A DNA stretch of 64,000 nucleotides, taken from NCBI GenBank assembly GCA_016716425.1, contig JADJWJ010000021.1, positions 310,001-374,000 of the forward strand, written 5' to 3'. Position numbers and translations under genes: made by a program. Below the pieces are notes generated by a model that did no database searches, was not told the DNA's origin, and saw nothing but the letters and a program-made list of their open reading frames with translations. Source of the DNA: Betaproteobacteria bacterium. GTDB taxonomy: Bacteria; Pseudomonadota; Gammaproteobacteria; Burkholderiales; Casimicrobiaceae. Positions 56,034 through 64,000 of this stretch are shown here, piece by piece. The number at the start of each line of letters is the position of its first letter. Positions within the stretch are counted from its first letter, which is position 1.

Positions 56034-57065
56034 TCAGCGGCCCGCCGCCCCTGCGGCCGCGTGCGCGCCGCTGCGGACCGCGCGCGCGAGCAGCGCCTGC
56101 CGGAACCGCGCGACGGCGGCGAGCGCACCGCTGTCGCGTCGCGTGATCACGGAGACCTGGTTGCGGCCGAGGTCGAGCGCCGGACCGCGGATCGCGGCGA
56201 TCGCGCCGCGCTCGACGTAGGCGCGCACGGCCACGTCGGGCGCGACCGCCAGGAAGCGCGTCGCGGCGACCATGTGCAGCATCGTGTGCAGCGCGGAGCA
56301 TTCGACGGCCACGGGCGGCGCCGCGGCGCCGTTGGCCACGAACAGGCGCACGAACGCCGCGTGCGTCCGCGATTCGGGGCGCGGGACGATCCAGCGCCAC
56401 TGCGCGAGCTCGGCCACGGTCACCGCGCGCCGCCGCGCGAGCGGGTGCGTCCCCGCTGCGACGACTTGCATGCGGCCGTGCCCGAGCGGCCGGATGTCGA
56501 GGTCCGCGATGGGCAGGGCGTCGGCGACCGAGTCGTCCATCCAGCCGATCACGCAGTCGAGCTGGCCGGCGCATAGCGCCGCGACGAGTTCGCGCGCACG
56601 CCCTTCCTGGATCCGGATCCTGACCGGCACGCCGGCCTGCTCGAGTTGCGCCAGCGCGGCGGGCAGCGCGTGCACGCCCGCGAGCTGCACGCAGCCGACG
56701 CGCACCAGCGGCTCGACCGCCGGGGTCCTGGCCGCTTCGATCGCGCGCTCGACCGCGGTCAGCGCGATCGCCAGCCGTTCGAGCGCGAACGCGCCCGCCG
56801 CGGTCAGGCGGCCGCCGCGCGGGCCGCGCTCGACCAGCCGCGACGCGAAGACCGCCTCGAGCTCGCGCAGCAGCAGCGTGGCTGCAGGCTGACTGACGCC
56901 GAGTTCGCGGGCGGCGGCGCCCAGCGAGCCGCGGCGAGCGACGAGCTCGAGCAGGCGCAGGTGGCGCAGACGCAGGCGGTCCGTCCGGTAGGCCGCGGCG
57001 GAGACGGCGCGCGCCGCGTCGGCCGGCGTCGGCGCCGAAGTCCGGGCGCGGGTCGCATTGCTCAT
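56034..57065 (-). CDS. LysR-family transcriptional regulator
   Basis: 343 residues. After a tail of about 30 residues, an N-terminal winged helix (RHLRLLELVARRGSLGAAAR, then VSQPAATLLLRELEAVF), and a periplasmic-binding-like effector domain. Divergent from the enolase-superfamily gene with an inverted repeat in the 117-base gap, the classic layout for a LysR activator of the catabolic genes at 57183-60987. The inducer is unknown. Confidence 0.93.
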   Translation of the reverse strand: MSNATRARTSAPTPADAARAVSAAAYRTDRLRLRHLRLLELVARRGSLGAAARELGVSQPAATLLLRELEAVFASRLVERGPRGGRLTAAGAFALERLAIALTAVERAIEAARTPAVEPLVRVGCVQLAGVHALPAALAQLEQAGVPVRIRIQEGRARELVAALCAGQLDCVIGWMDDSVADALPIADLDIRPLGHGRMQVVAAGTHPLARRRAVTVAELAQWRWIVPRPESRTHAAFVRLFVANGAAAPPVAVECSALHTMLHMVAATRFLAVAPDVAVRAYVERGAIAAIRGPALDLGRNQVSVITRRDSGALAAVARFRQALLARAVRSGAHAAAGAAGR

Positions 57066-57076
57066 ATGGTTTTGGT

Positions 57077-57097
57077 ATGAATGTATAAGAACTTCAT
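57077..57097. promoter_or_regulatory. candidate LysR-binding inverted repeat
   Basis: ATGAA-N11-TTCAT (57077-57097) in the AT-rich gap between divergent genes has the T-N11-A geometry used by LysR-type regulators. It lies 11 bases upstream of the regulator ATG, a place that allows autorepression and activation of the other strand. Confidence 0.5.
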
Positions 57098-57182
57098 CAT
57101 TGAACAACAACCCTGCCGTGCCGACAATGGTGCCTTCGACGGCGGCCGCGACGGGGTCGGCGCATTGCGACAGGCTCCTGAC

Positions 57183-58394
57183 ATGGCGGGCAACGGGCAT
57201 TCCGGCGCGGACGGCGCGGCGCAGCCGCGGACGCAGGCGAACCGCGAGGACGGACCGTCGCCCCGGGCGGCCGCGCCGCTGCGGATCCGGTCGGTCGAGC
57301 CGATCGCGCTGGAGGCGCCGCTGCCGCGGGCCGTGGCCACGCCGATCACCGCGATCCGCACGGTCGTCGCGTTGCTCGTCGCGGTGCGGGACGACGACGG
57401 CGTCGAGGGATGGGGCGAGGTCTGGTGCAACTTCCCGCGCTTCGGCTTCCACCATCGCGCGCGCCTGCTCACGGAGGTGTTCGCGCCCGCGCTCCGCGAG
57501 CGCTCGTTCGCGTCGCCGGCCGAGGCGTGGGCGCACCTGACCTCGATCAGCAACGTACTGCGCCTGCAATCGGGCGAGTCGGGCCCGATCGCCGCCGTCA
57601 TCGCCGGCCTCGACATCGCGCTGCACGACATCGCGGCAAAGAAGGCCGGCCTGCCGTTGTGGCGCATGTTGGGCGGCGCGAGCGGCCGCGTGCCGGTCTA
57701 CGCGAGCCTCGCGCGCAGCGACGACGTGCGCCCCGCGGTCGAGCGTGCCCTCGCGCGCGGACTGCGGGCAGTCAAGCTGCGCTCGTCCGGGTCGATCGCC
57801 GATCATCTCGCCGTCGTGCGGCCGATCCGGGCGCTCGCGGGCGCGTCCTGCGCGATCATGCTGGACGTGAACTCGTCGTGGAACGCGGACGCGGCGCTGG
57901 CGACGATCGGGCAACTGGCCGAGGCGCGGCTGGCGTGGCTCGAAGAGCCGATCCCGGTGGACGCCCCCGCCGACGTGTGGCGCCGGCTCGCGGACGCCGC
58001 GCCGATGCCGCTGGCGGGCGGCGAGAACATGGTGACGCCGCAGATGTTCGACCGTGCGCTGGCCGAGCCCGCGCTCGCCGTGCTGCAACCCGACATCACC
58101 AAGTGGGGCGGCTTCTCCGGCGGCGTGCCGCTCGCCCGGCGCATCGCCGCCGCGGGTCGGCGCTACTGCCCGCACACGTTCGCCGGCGCGCCCGGCGTCA
58201 TCGCGTCGGCGCACCTGCTCGCGGCCAGCGGGAGCGCGGACGGCATGCTCGAGTTCGGCGTCAACCACAACCCGGTGCGGGACGGCCTGCTCGGCTGCGC
58301 GCCGGAAGATGGCATGCTCGACCTGGGCGACGCGCCCGGGCTCGGTTTCGACGTCGACCGGCGCGCCCTCGAGCGGTTCACGGTCCCGGTGTGA
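57183..58394 (+). CDS. mandelate racemase/muconate lactonizing enzyme family protein
   Basis: 403 residues from the ATG chosen (a longer form from 57081 would run through the regulatory gap). Enolase-superfamily marks: KLR at 198-200 (a KxK-type position), metal ligand D228 (DVNSSW), WLEEPI, AGGEN, QPDITKWGG and the CPHTFAG histidine. Members abstract a proton alpha to a carboxylate, usually racemising or dehydrating sugar acids. The substrate is unknown; neighbours (RraA-like, SDR, TctC receptor) suggest a hydroxy or sugar acid taken up from outside. Confidence 0.9.
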   Translation: MAGNGHSGADGAAQPRTQANREDGPSPRAAAPLRIRSVEPIALEAPLPRAVATPITAIRTVVALLVAVRDDDGVEGWGEVWCNFPRFGFHHRARLLTEVFAPALRERSFASPAEAWAHLTSISNVLRLQSGESGPIAAVIAGLDIALHDIAAKKAGLPLWRMLGGASGRVPVYASLARSDDVRPAVERALARGLRAVKLRSSGSIADHLAVVRPIRALAGASCAIMLDVNSSWNADAALATIGQLAEARLAWLEEPIPVDAPADVWRRLADAAPMPLAGGENMVTPQMFDRALAEPALAVLQPDITKWGGFSGGVPLARRIAAAGRRYCPHTFAGAPGVIASAHLLAASGSADGMLEFGVNHNPVRDGLLGCAPEDGMLDLGDAPGLGFDVDRRALERFTVPV

Positions 58395-58440
58395 CCGCGA
58401 CGAACGCCTGCGCGACCACGGACGACGACAGGAGGAACGG

Positions 58441-59097
58441 ATGGAACACGGCTTGAGCATCGCGACGCGCCTGGCAGCGCATCCGACGTCGGCCATCTCC
58501 GACGCGCTGGACGAGCTGCGGATCGCGGGGGCGCTGTCGGGCATCGCCGCGCAGCGCACGGGCATCGGGCGCGTCTGCGGGCGCGCGCTCCCGGTCCGGT
58601 TCGTGCGCCGTGCCAACGATCCCGACGCCTACCGGTTCGGCGGTGGCGTGGGCAAGCCGCTCGAGATCGTGCTGCAGACGATGCGGGCGGGCGACTTCGT
58701 GGTGATGGACCTCGATGGCGCGACCAACGCGTCCGCGTGGGGCGGCTTAGCGTCGCGCCTGGCGCAGCGCCGCGGCGTGCGCGGCACGATCCTGTGGGGC
58801 ACCTGCCGCGACCTCGAGGAGATCCGCGCCGTCGGCTACCCGGTGTGGGCGGTGGGCGTGTGCCCGCGGCGCAGCCGTAACGAGTTCGCGTTCGGCTCGA
58901 TCAACCAGGCCATCACGATCGGCGGCATCGTCATCGGGCCGGGCGACTACGTCGTGGCCGACGAGAGCGGTGCGGTGTGCGTTCCGCACGCGCGCGGCGA
59001 GGAAATCGTCGCGCTGGTGGAACGGATCGAGGCGCAGGAGCGCGTCCTCGAGCAGCAGGTGCGCGACGACGCCGTCTCGTCGTGGGACGAGGTCTGA
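58441..59097 (+). CDS. RraA family protein (possible HMG/oxaloacetate aldolase)
   Basis: 218 residues with an AGGAGG ribosome site. The family motif is GGLASRLAQRRGVRGTILWG followed by TCRDLEEI, where the Arg-Asp pair binds the metal-bound keto acid in 4-hydroxy-4-methyl-2-oxoglutarate aldolases. Members in catabolic clusters act as aldolases or decarboxylases; true RraA (RNase E inhibitor) is less likely here. It starts 46 bases after the enolase-family gene. Confidence 0.88.
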   Translation: MEHGLSIATRLAAHPTSAISDALDELRIAGALSGIAAQRTGIGRVCGRALPVRFVRRANDPDAYRFGGGVGKPLEIVLQTMRAGDFVVMDLDGATNASAWGGLASRLAQRRGVRGTILWGTCRDLEEIRAVGYPVWAVGVCPRRSRNEFAFGSINQAITIGGIVIGPGDYVVADESGAVCVPHARGEEIVALVERIEAQERVLEQQVRDDAVSSWDEV

Positions 59098-59123
59098 CGA
59101 GGCTGCTCGCGCAAGGCGCCGCC

Positions 59124-59942
59124 ATGGCAGACACCGACTTCCATGCGCTGTACTCGCTCGCGGGGCGCACCGCGCTGGTGACCGGCGCCTCGCGCGGCAT
59201 CGGCGCGGCGATCGCGCGCATTCTCGGACAGATGGGCGCCGACGTCGCCATCAACCATCTGGCGGACGCGGCCGCCGCCGCCCAGGTGGCGGACGACCTG
59301 CGCGCGCGGGGCCGCCGCGCGGCCGTGTTCGACGTCGACGTCGCGCGCCGCGACGTCGCCGCGGCGCTGGTCGCGCCGGCCGTCGCGGAACTCGGCCCGA
59401 TCGACGTCCTGGTGGTCAGCGCGGCGCGCTCCGTGTACGCCACGCTCGAGGAGGCGCGCGACGAGGACATCGACGCGCAGATCGAGACGAACTTCAAGGC
59501 GACCGTGCGCCTGCTGAACGCGGTCGTGCCGGCGATGGCGCAGCGCGGCTTCGGCCGCGTCGTGACCATCGGCAGCATCGTGCAGGAGGCGCCGCTGCCG
59601 GTGCTGCCCATCTACGGCGCGATGAAGGCCGCGCACCTCGCGCTGATCCGCGCGGAGGCAGTCCGCTGGGCGGCGCGCGGCGTGACGTTCAACAACGTGT
59701 CGCCCGGACTCATCCGCACCGAGCGCAATGCATGGCGGCGCGCGCCCGGCGGCGACTGGGACGCGTTCGCGCGCTCGTGCAGCTTCGCCGGCCGCGCCGG
59801 GGAGCCGGAGGAGGTCGCCTGCGCGGTCGCGATGTTCTGCGCGCCCGGCGCGTCGTTCGTCACCGGCGAGAACCTGTTCGTGGCGGGCGGTGCGCAGATC
59901 CCGGGACGGCGGAGCGCCCCGGGCGGCAGCGGCGGGGATTGA
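59124..59942 (+). CDS. short-chain dehydrogenase/reductase (SDR) family protein
   Basis: 272 residues. Cofactor motif TGASRGIG near residue 20, catalytic S151, Y164 and K168 (YGAMK), and NNVSPGLIRTER. It should oxidise or reduce an alcohol or keto group with NAD(P). 26 bases after the RraA-like gene, in the same direction and probably cotranscribed; the C-terminal tail is Gly/Pro-rich. Confidence 0.92.
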   Translation: MADTDFHALYSLAGRTALVTGASRGIGAAIARILGQMGADVAINHLADAAAAAQVADDLRARGRRAAVFDVDVARRDVAAALVAPAVAELGPIDVLVVSAARSVYATLEEARDEDIDAQIETNFKATVRLLNAVVPAMAQRGFGRVVTIGSIVQEAPLPVLPIYGAMKAAHLALIRAEAVRWAARGVTFNNVSPGLIRTERNAWRRAPGGDWDAFARSCSFAGRAGEPEEVACAVAMFCAPGASFVTGENLFVAGGAQIPGRRSAPGGSGGD

Positions 59943-60018
59943 GCGCGGGGGAAGTCCCGGCGCGGGTGAAGCAGCGAGCAGGCCGCGACGCGCGGCCGAC
60001 GTGGACCAGGAGGAAGCG

Positions 60019-60987
60019 ATGAACGGACGCAGGACATGGTGGTGGAAGCTCGTGGCACTCGCCTTCGCGCTGGCGGCATGGCCGGCGGCGCACGCGCAGC
60101 CCGTGGTCAGGATCGTCGTCGGCGGACCGCCCGGCGGGCTGTTCGACATCGTGCTGCGCAACGTCTCGGCGCGGCTCGAGCGCGAACTCGGCAGCACGGT
60201 GGTCATCGACAACAAGCCCGGCGCCGGCGGCGCCGTCGCGCTCGCGCTGGTCAAGGACGCCAAGCCCGACGGCCTGACCGTCGGCATGATCAACGTCGCG
60301 GCGGCGGCGAACGAGAGCATCATCAAGAACCGCAGCTACAACCTGCTGACCGACTTCGAGCCGGTGGGGCTGTACGTGTTCCCGGCCAACATCCTGATCG
60401 TGAACCCGGGAATTCCGGCCACCAGCGTGTCGGCGCTGGTCGACGTGCTGAAGGCGCGCGGGACCGCGAGCTACTCGTCGGGCGGCGTCGGCAGTCCCGG
60501 CCAGCTCGCCGGCGAGATGTTCAAGGCGCGCACCGGCGCCCCGGCCACGCACGTCCCCTACAAGGGCGCGCCGCCGGCGGTGCTGGCCGTCGTCACCGGC
60601 GAAGTGGCCTACATGTTCGCCACGGCGTCGTCCGCCATCGGCCAGGTCGCACCGGGCAAGGTGCGCGCGCTCGCGGTGACGACCAGCGAGCGGCTGCCGC
60701 AACTGCCCGACGTGCCCACGATGGCCGAGGCGGGGCTCGTCGACTTCAACGTGAGCGACTGGGCCGGGTTCGTGCTGCCGAAGGGCACGCCGGCGGCGAC
60801 CCGCGACCGGCTGCACGCCGCGCTGACGGCGGCGTTCGCCGACCCGGAGGCGCAGGAGCGGCTGCGCCGCGCGACCTTCCTGCCGGCCGGCAAGCCGCTC
60901 GGCCCGGCCGAATTCGGCGCGTTTCTCCGCACCGAGGTCGACAAGTGGGCCAAGGTCGTGCGCGAGGCGAAGATCGCGCAGGACTGA
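60019..60987 (+). CDS. Bug/TctC family solute-binding protein
   Basis: 322 residues with a Sec signal (WKLVALAFALAAWPAAHAQ, cleaved near residue 26). The Bug fold is seen as VVGGPPGGLFDIVLRNVSARLERELG, VIDNKPGAGGAVA and HVPYKGAPPAVLAVVTGEV. These periplasmic receptors, very numerous in Burkholderiales, bind small carboxylates for tripartite TctAB transporters; no TctAB is in the window. CAGGAGGAAG ribosome site. Last gene of the catabolic set, convergent with the glycosidase gene. Confidence 0.93.
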   Translation: MNGRRTWWWKLVALAFALAAWPAAHAQPVVRIVVGGPPGGLFDIVLRNVSARLERELGSTVVIDNKPGAGGAVALALVKDAKPDGLTVGMINVAAAANESIIKNRSYNLLTDFEPVGLYVFPANILIVNPGIPATSVSALVDVLKARGTASYSSGGVGSPGQLAGEMFKARTGAPATHVPYKGAPPAVLAVVTGEVAYMFATASSAIGQVAPGKVRALAVTTSERLPQLPDVPTMAEAGLVDFNVSDWAGFVLPKGTPAATRDRLHAALTAAFADPEAQERLRRATFLPAGKPLGPAEFGAFLRTEVDKWAKVVREAKIAQD

Positions 60988-61015
60988 CGCCGGATCGGCG
61001 GCCGGGTCCGCCGCG

Positions 61016-63745
61016 TCAGCGCGCCTTCTCCCAGCGGCCGAGCCCGAACTCGGTGTCGCGCGTTTGCCCGTCGCCGGCCAGCGCGTACTCGGCGTACTGG
61101 TGGATGAGCTTGGCGACCACGCCGGTCCAGCCGGTCTGGTGCGATGCGCCCAGGCCTTCGCCGGTGTCGCCGTGGAAGTACTCGTGGAACGGCACGAGGT
61201 CGCGCCAGTGCGGGTCGCAGTCGAACTTCTCGCGGCGGCCGTTGACCGGCCGGCGCCCGTCGTCGCCGCGCACGAAGATCGCGATCAGCCGGCGCGTCAT
61301 CTCGGTCGTCACCTGCCACAGCGGCACCTCCTGCCGCGAGCCCGTCGGGCACTCGACGCGGAACCCGTCGCCCAGGCCGTAGTCGTGCTTCTGCAGCGCC
61401 TCGATCAGCAGGTAGTTGAGCGGAAACCACACCGGGCCGCGCCAGTTCGAGTTGCCGCCGAAGAGGTCCGTCGTGGACTCGGCGGGCGCGTAGTCGAGCG
61501 TGAACGTGCGGCCGTCGAGGGCGAGGACGAACGGGTGGTCGCGGTGCCGCTTCGACACCGAGCGCACGCCGTGCGGCGACAGCAGTGCGTCGTCGGCGAG
61601 CACCGGGCGCAGGATGCGCGCGAGCTTGCCGGTGTCGACGAGCGCCAGCCGCGTGCGGCCCTCGACGCCGCGCGCCGTCATGTCCGAGAGGCCGGAGAGC
61701 AGCTCGGGCCGGTGCTTCGTGAACCAGGTGAGCCGCTGCGCGAAGTCGGGAAAGCCCGCGATCGCGTCGCGGTCGGCGACCGCGACCGCGAACACCGGGA
61801 TCAGCCCGGCGATCGTCTGCGCCCTGATCGGCAGGCAGCGGCCGTCGGGCAGCTTCAGCTGATCGTAGTACCAGCCGTCCTCGTCGTTCCACAGGCCGCT
61901 GCCGTGCGCGCCCATGCGGTTGATCGCCGCCCCGATGTAGACGAAGTGCTCGAAGAACTTGGTCGCGACGTCCTCGTAGACACGGTCCTTCTTCGCGAGC
62001 TCGAGCGCGATGCCGAGCAGGTTGAGGCAGTACATCGCCATCCAGCTCGTGCCGTCGGCCTGCTCGAGGCGGCCGCCGCCGGGCAGGCCCGCGGTGCGGT
62101 CGAACACGCTGACGTTGTCGAGGCCCAGGAACCCGCCCTCGAAGATGTTGTTGCCCTCCGAGTCCTTGCGGTTGACCCACCACGTGAAGTTGATGAGGAG
62201 CTTCTGGAACACGCGCTCGAGGAACTCGCGGTCGCTGCGGCCGTAGATCTTCTCCTCGATCTGGAACACGCGCATCGCCGCCCACGCGTGCACGGGCGGG
62301 TTGACGTCGGAGAACGCCCACTCGTACGCGGGGATCTGGCCGTTCGGGTGCATGTACCACTCGCGCGTGAGCAGGATCAGCTGCGCCTTCGCGAAGTCAG
62401 GGTCGATCATCGCGAACGGGATCATGTGGAACGCCATGTCCCACGCGGCGAACCACGGGTACTCCCACTTGTCGGGCATCGACAGGACGTCCTCGGCGGC
62501 CACGTGCCACCACGCGTGGTTGCGCCCCTGCCGGCGCGCGGCGGGCGGCGGCGGCTGGGCGGGGTCGCCGTCGAGCCAGCGCTCGACCATGTAGTGGTAG
62601 TACTGCTTGTTCCACAGCATGCCGGCGAACGCCTGCCGCTGCACGCTGCGCAGGTCGTCCGGCATGGGCAACGGCGTGATCCGCAGGTAGAACGCGTCGG
62701 CCTCCTCCCGCCGCCGCGCGAACGTCGCGGCGAAGTCCGCGCCGAACGGATCGGCCAGCACGCCGCCCGCGGTCAGGCGCAGCCGGATCGTCGCCGCGGC
62801 GCCCGCGTCGATGGTCAAGGCGTAGTGCGGCGCCGCCTTCGATCCGGTGCGTGCCGGATTGACGGCGTCGCGGCGGCCGTCCACGACGCACGCGTGCATG
62901 GCGTCCTTCACCCAGGGCGTGGCGTTGGCGGCGCCGAACAGGCGCTCGCCGTTCGTGTCGTTCTCGGTGAACAGGACCTCGCCCAGCGCGTCGCAGTGCA
63001 GCCAGTACGGCGGCAGGCTCCGGTGCTCCGCGCGGAGCACGGTACCGCGCGCGTCCTCGCGGTCGACGACGATCCGGGGCCGCGGCTGGCCATCCTTCCA
63101 GCTCCAGTCGTTGCGGAACCACAGCGTCGGCAGCAGGTGCAGCGGCGCCGCGTGCGCGCCGCGGTTGGTCGCCGTCACGCGCACGAGCACGTCGGTCGGA
63201 CCGGCCTTCGCGTACTCGACCTCCACGTCGAAGTAGCGGTCGTCGTCGAAGACGCCGGTGTCGAGGAGTTCGTACTCGGGATCGAGCCGCGTGCGCCGGG
63301 CGTTGCCGGCGACCAGGTCCGCGTACGGAAACGCGCGCTGCGGGTACTTGTACAGGTACTTCATGTACGCGTGGCTGGGGACGTTGTCGACGTAGAAGCA
63401 GTACTCCTTCACGTCCTCGCCGTGGTTGCCCTCGTGACCGGAGAGCCCGAACAGCCGCTCCTTGAGGATCGGGTCGGCGCCGTTCCACAGCGCGAGGGCG
63501 AAGCACAGCCGCTGCGCTTCGTCGCTGATCCCGGCGATGCCGTCCTCGCCCCAGCGGTAGGCGCGCGAGCGCGCGTGGTCGTGCGGCAGGTAGCGCCACG
63601 CGTCGCCGTCCGCGCTGTAGTCCTCGCGGACGGTTCCCCACTGCCGCTCGGACAGGTAGGGCCCCCACAGCCGCCACGGCGCCTTGCCCTCGCGGGCCTC
63701 CGCGAGGCGCGCCTCTTCCGCGGTCGGTGGCGGCGGCGGGTTCAC
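61016..63745 (-). CDS. GH63/MGH1-like glycoside hydrolase
   Basis: 909 residues, the full length of this bacterial glucosidase-like family. N-terminal region LSERQWGTVREDYSADGDAW and YRWGEDGIAGISD, then a central beta domain, then an (alpha/alpha)6 barrel with WDMAFHMIPFAMIDPDFAK, LEQADGTSWMAMYCLNLLG and SNWRGPVWFPLNYLLIEAL, where acidic residues act. Predicted to cleave alpha-glucosides or mannosylglycerate-like compounds; exact specificity unknown. No signal peptide. It is on the same strand as the hexose-6-phosphate epimerase at the window end, 13 bases apart. Confidence 0.87.
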   Translation of the reverse strand: MNPPPPPTAEEARLAEAREGKAPWRLWGPYLSERQWGTVREDYSADGDAWRYLPHDHARSRAYRWGEDGIAGISDEAQRLCFALALWNGADPILKERLFGLSGHEGNHGEDVKEYCFYVDNVPSHAYMKYLYKYPQRAFPYADLVAGNARRTRLDPEYELLDTGVFDDDRYFDVEVEYAKAGPTDVLVRVTATNRGAHAAPLHLLPTLWFRNDWSWKDGQPRPRIVVDREDARGTVLRAEHRSLPPYWLHCDALGEVLFTENDTNGERLFGAANATPWVKDAMHACVVDGRRDAVNPARTGSKAAPHYALTIDAGAAATIRLRLTAGGVLADPFGADFAATFARRREEADAFYLRITPLPMPDDLRSVQRQAFAGMLWNKQYYHYMVERWLDGDPAQPPPPAARRQGRNHAWWHVAAEDVLSMPDKWEYPWFAAWDMAFHMIPFAMIDPDFAKAQLILLTREWYMHPNGQIPAYEWAFSDVNPPVHAWAAMRVFQIEEKIYGRSDREFLERVFQKLLINFTWWVNRKDSEGNNIFEGGFLGLDNVSVFDRTAGLPGGGRLEQADGTSWMAMYCLNLLGIALELAKKDRVYEDVATKFFEHFVYIGAAINRMGAHGSGLWNDEDGWYYDQLKLPDGRCLPIRAQTIAGLIPVFAVAVADRDAIAGFPDFAQRLTWFTKHRPELLSGLSDMTARGVEGRTRLALVDTGKLARILRPVLADDALLSPHGVRSVSKRHRDHPFVLALDGRTFTLDYAPAESTTDLFGGNSNWRGPVWFPLNYLLIEALQKHDYGLGDGFRVECPTGSRQEVPLWQVTTEMTRRLIAIFVRGDDGRRPVNGRREKFDCDPHWRDLVPFHEYFHGDTGEGLGASHQTGWTGVVAKLIHQYAEYALAGDGQTRDTEFGLGRWEKAR

Positions 63746-63758
63746 GGGAGGACGGCCT

Positions 63759-64000
63759 TCAGGCGACGCGCAGCGTCTGCGTGCCGCGCCACGTGGCCTG
63801 CGGTGCGACCACGATCGGCGCGCGCGCCGCGGCGGCCTCGACGCACAGCATGCGCCTGAACGCGTCCGGTTCGAGGTCGGACGGCGGCCCGGGCGGCGCC
63901 GGGCCGCGCGCGGGCCCCGGGTTCCAGATCACCGTGTCCGGGAATCCCGCGGCCCGGACCGCGAGCGTGCGCTGCGGCTCCGTCACGAGGACCGGATCCG
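63759..64000 (-). CDS. D-hexose-6-phosphate epimerase-type protein, C-terminal part (cut by window edge)
   Basis: About 80 residues of the C-terminal end of an aldose-1-epimerase-like (YeaD) protein: FPDTVIWNPGP, then FRRMLCVEAAAARAPIVVAP and TWRGTQTLRV. The family interconverts glucose-6-phosphate anomers, fitting the sugar-phosphate context of glycogen breakdown. The reading frame is open to the window edge, so the start lies outside. An internal GTG near 63986 is not the true start. Confidence 0.85.
   Translation of the reverse strand, partial: DPVLVTEPQRTLAVRAAGFPDTVIWNPGPARGPAPPGPPSDLEPDAFRRMLCVEAAAARAPIVVAPQATWRGTQTLRVA

Overview
This is a 64 kb, very GC-rich window with dense coding. 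Gene content and order point to a betaproteobacterium, probably Burkholderiales-like and perhaps from a metagenome. The evidence is the run tyrS, M23 peptidase, anmK, erpA, bactofilin, DUF6776, argC, rpsI, rplM; argH divergent from an AlgZ/AlgR-type pair; a Bug/TctC solute receptor; and a Sox cluster.

Region by region. 1-5140 (minus): a central-carbon operon tkt, GNAT, gap, pgk and the start of pyk. 5420-6674 (plus): speH-speE for spermidine. 6697-8206: a broken cyclase fragment, a small unknown gene and an ArsR-type regulator next to soxYZAXB (8372-12667), a periplasmic thiosulfate-oxidation system without soxCD here. 12712-22340: the conserved betaproteobacterial block, ending in an OsmC gene. 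22348-25478 (minus): a PCuAC-like protein, a beta-hydroxyacid dehydrogenase, a SemiSWEET and argH. 25646-27608: a LytTR two-component pair. 28015-32607: a PfkB kinase, an acyltransferase, apaH and a frameshifted Rep-type helicase.

32740-41990 is the most unusual part. It holds three tandem paralogues of a large secreted protein with a TPS (filamentous-haemagglutinin-like) N-terminus and a beta-helix. Their 3' blocks of about 1.1 kb are almost identical, including the terminator, and all end in a C-terminal cysteine pair. Copy 1 is intact. Copies 2 and 3 carry indels, mostly in G runs. No TpsB transporter is in the window.

42086-44280: a tri-haem cytochrome, tRNA-Arg(CCG) and a DUF1877 gene. 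44325-55839 (minus): a complete glycogen operon glgP, glgB, glgC, glgA and a fused glgX-malQ. 56034-60987: a LysR regulator divergent from a catabolic set (enolase superfamily, RraA-like, SDR, TctC receptor). 61016-64000 (minus): a GH63-like glycosidase and the end of a hexose-6-phosphate epimerase, which return to the sugar theme.

Several genes (rep, glgP, the DUF6498-like gene, TPS copies 2 and 3) are interrupted by single-base shifts. The pattern looks more like residual consensus errors than true decay, but the sequence alone cannot settle this. I saw no CRISPR array, insertion sequence, prophage or replication origin.
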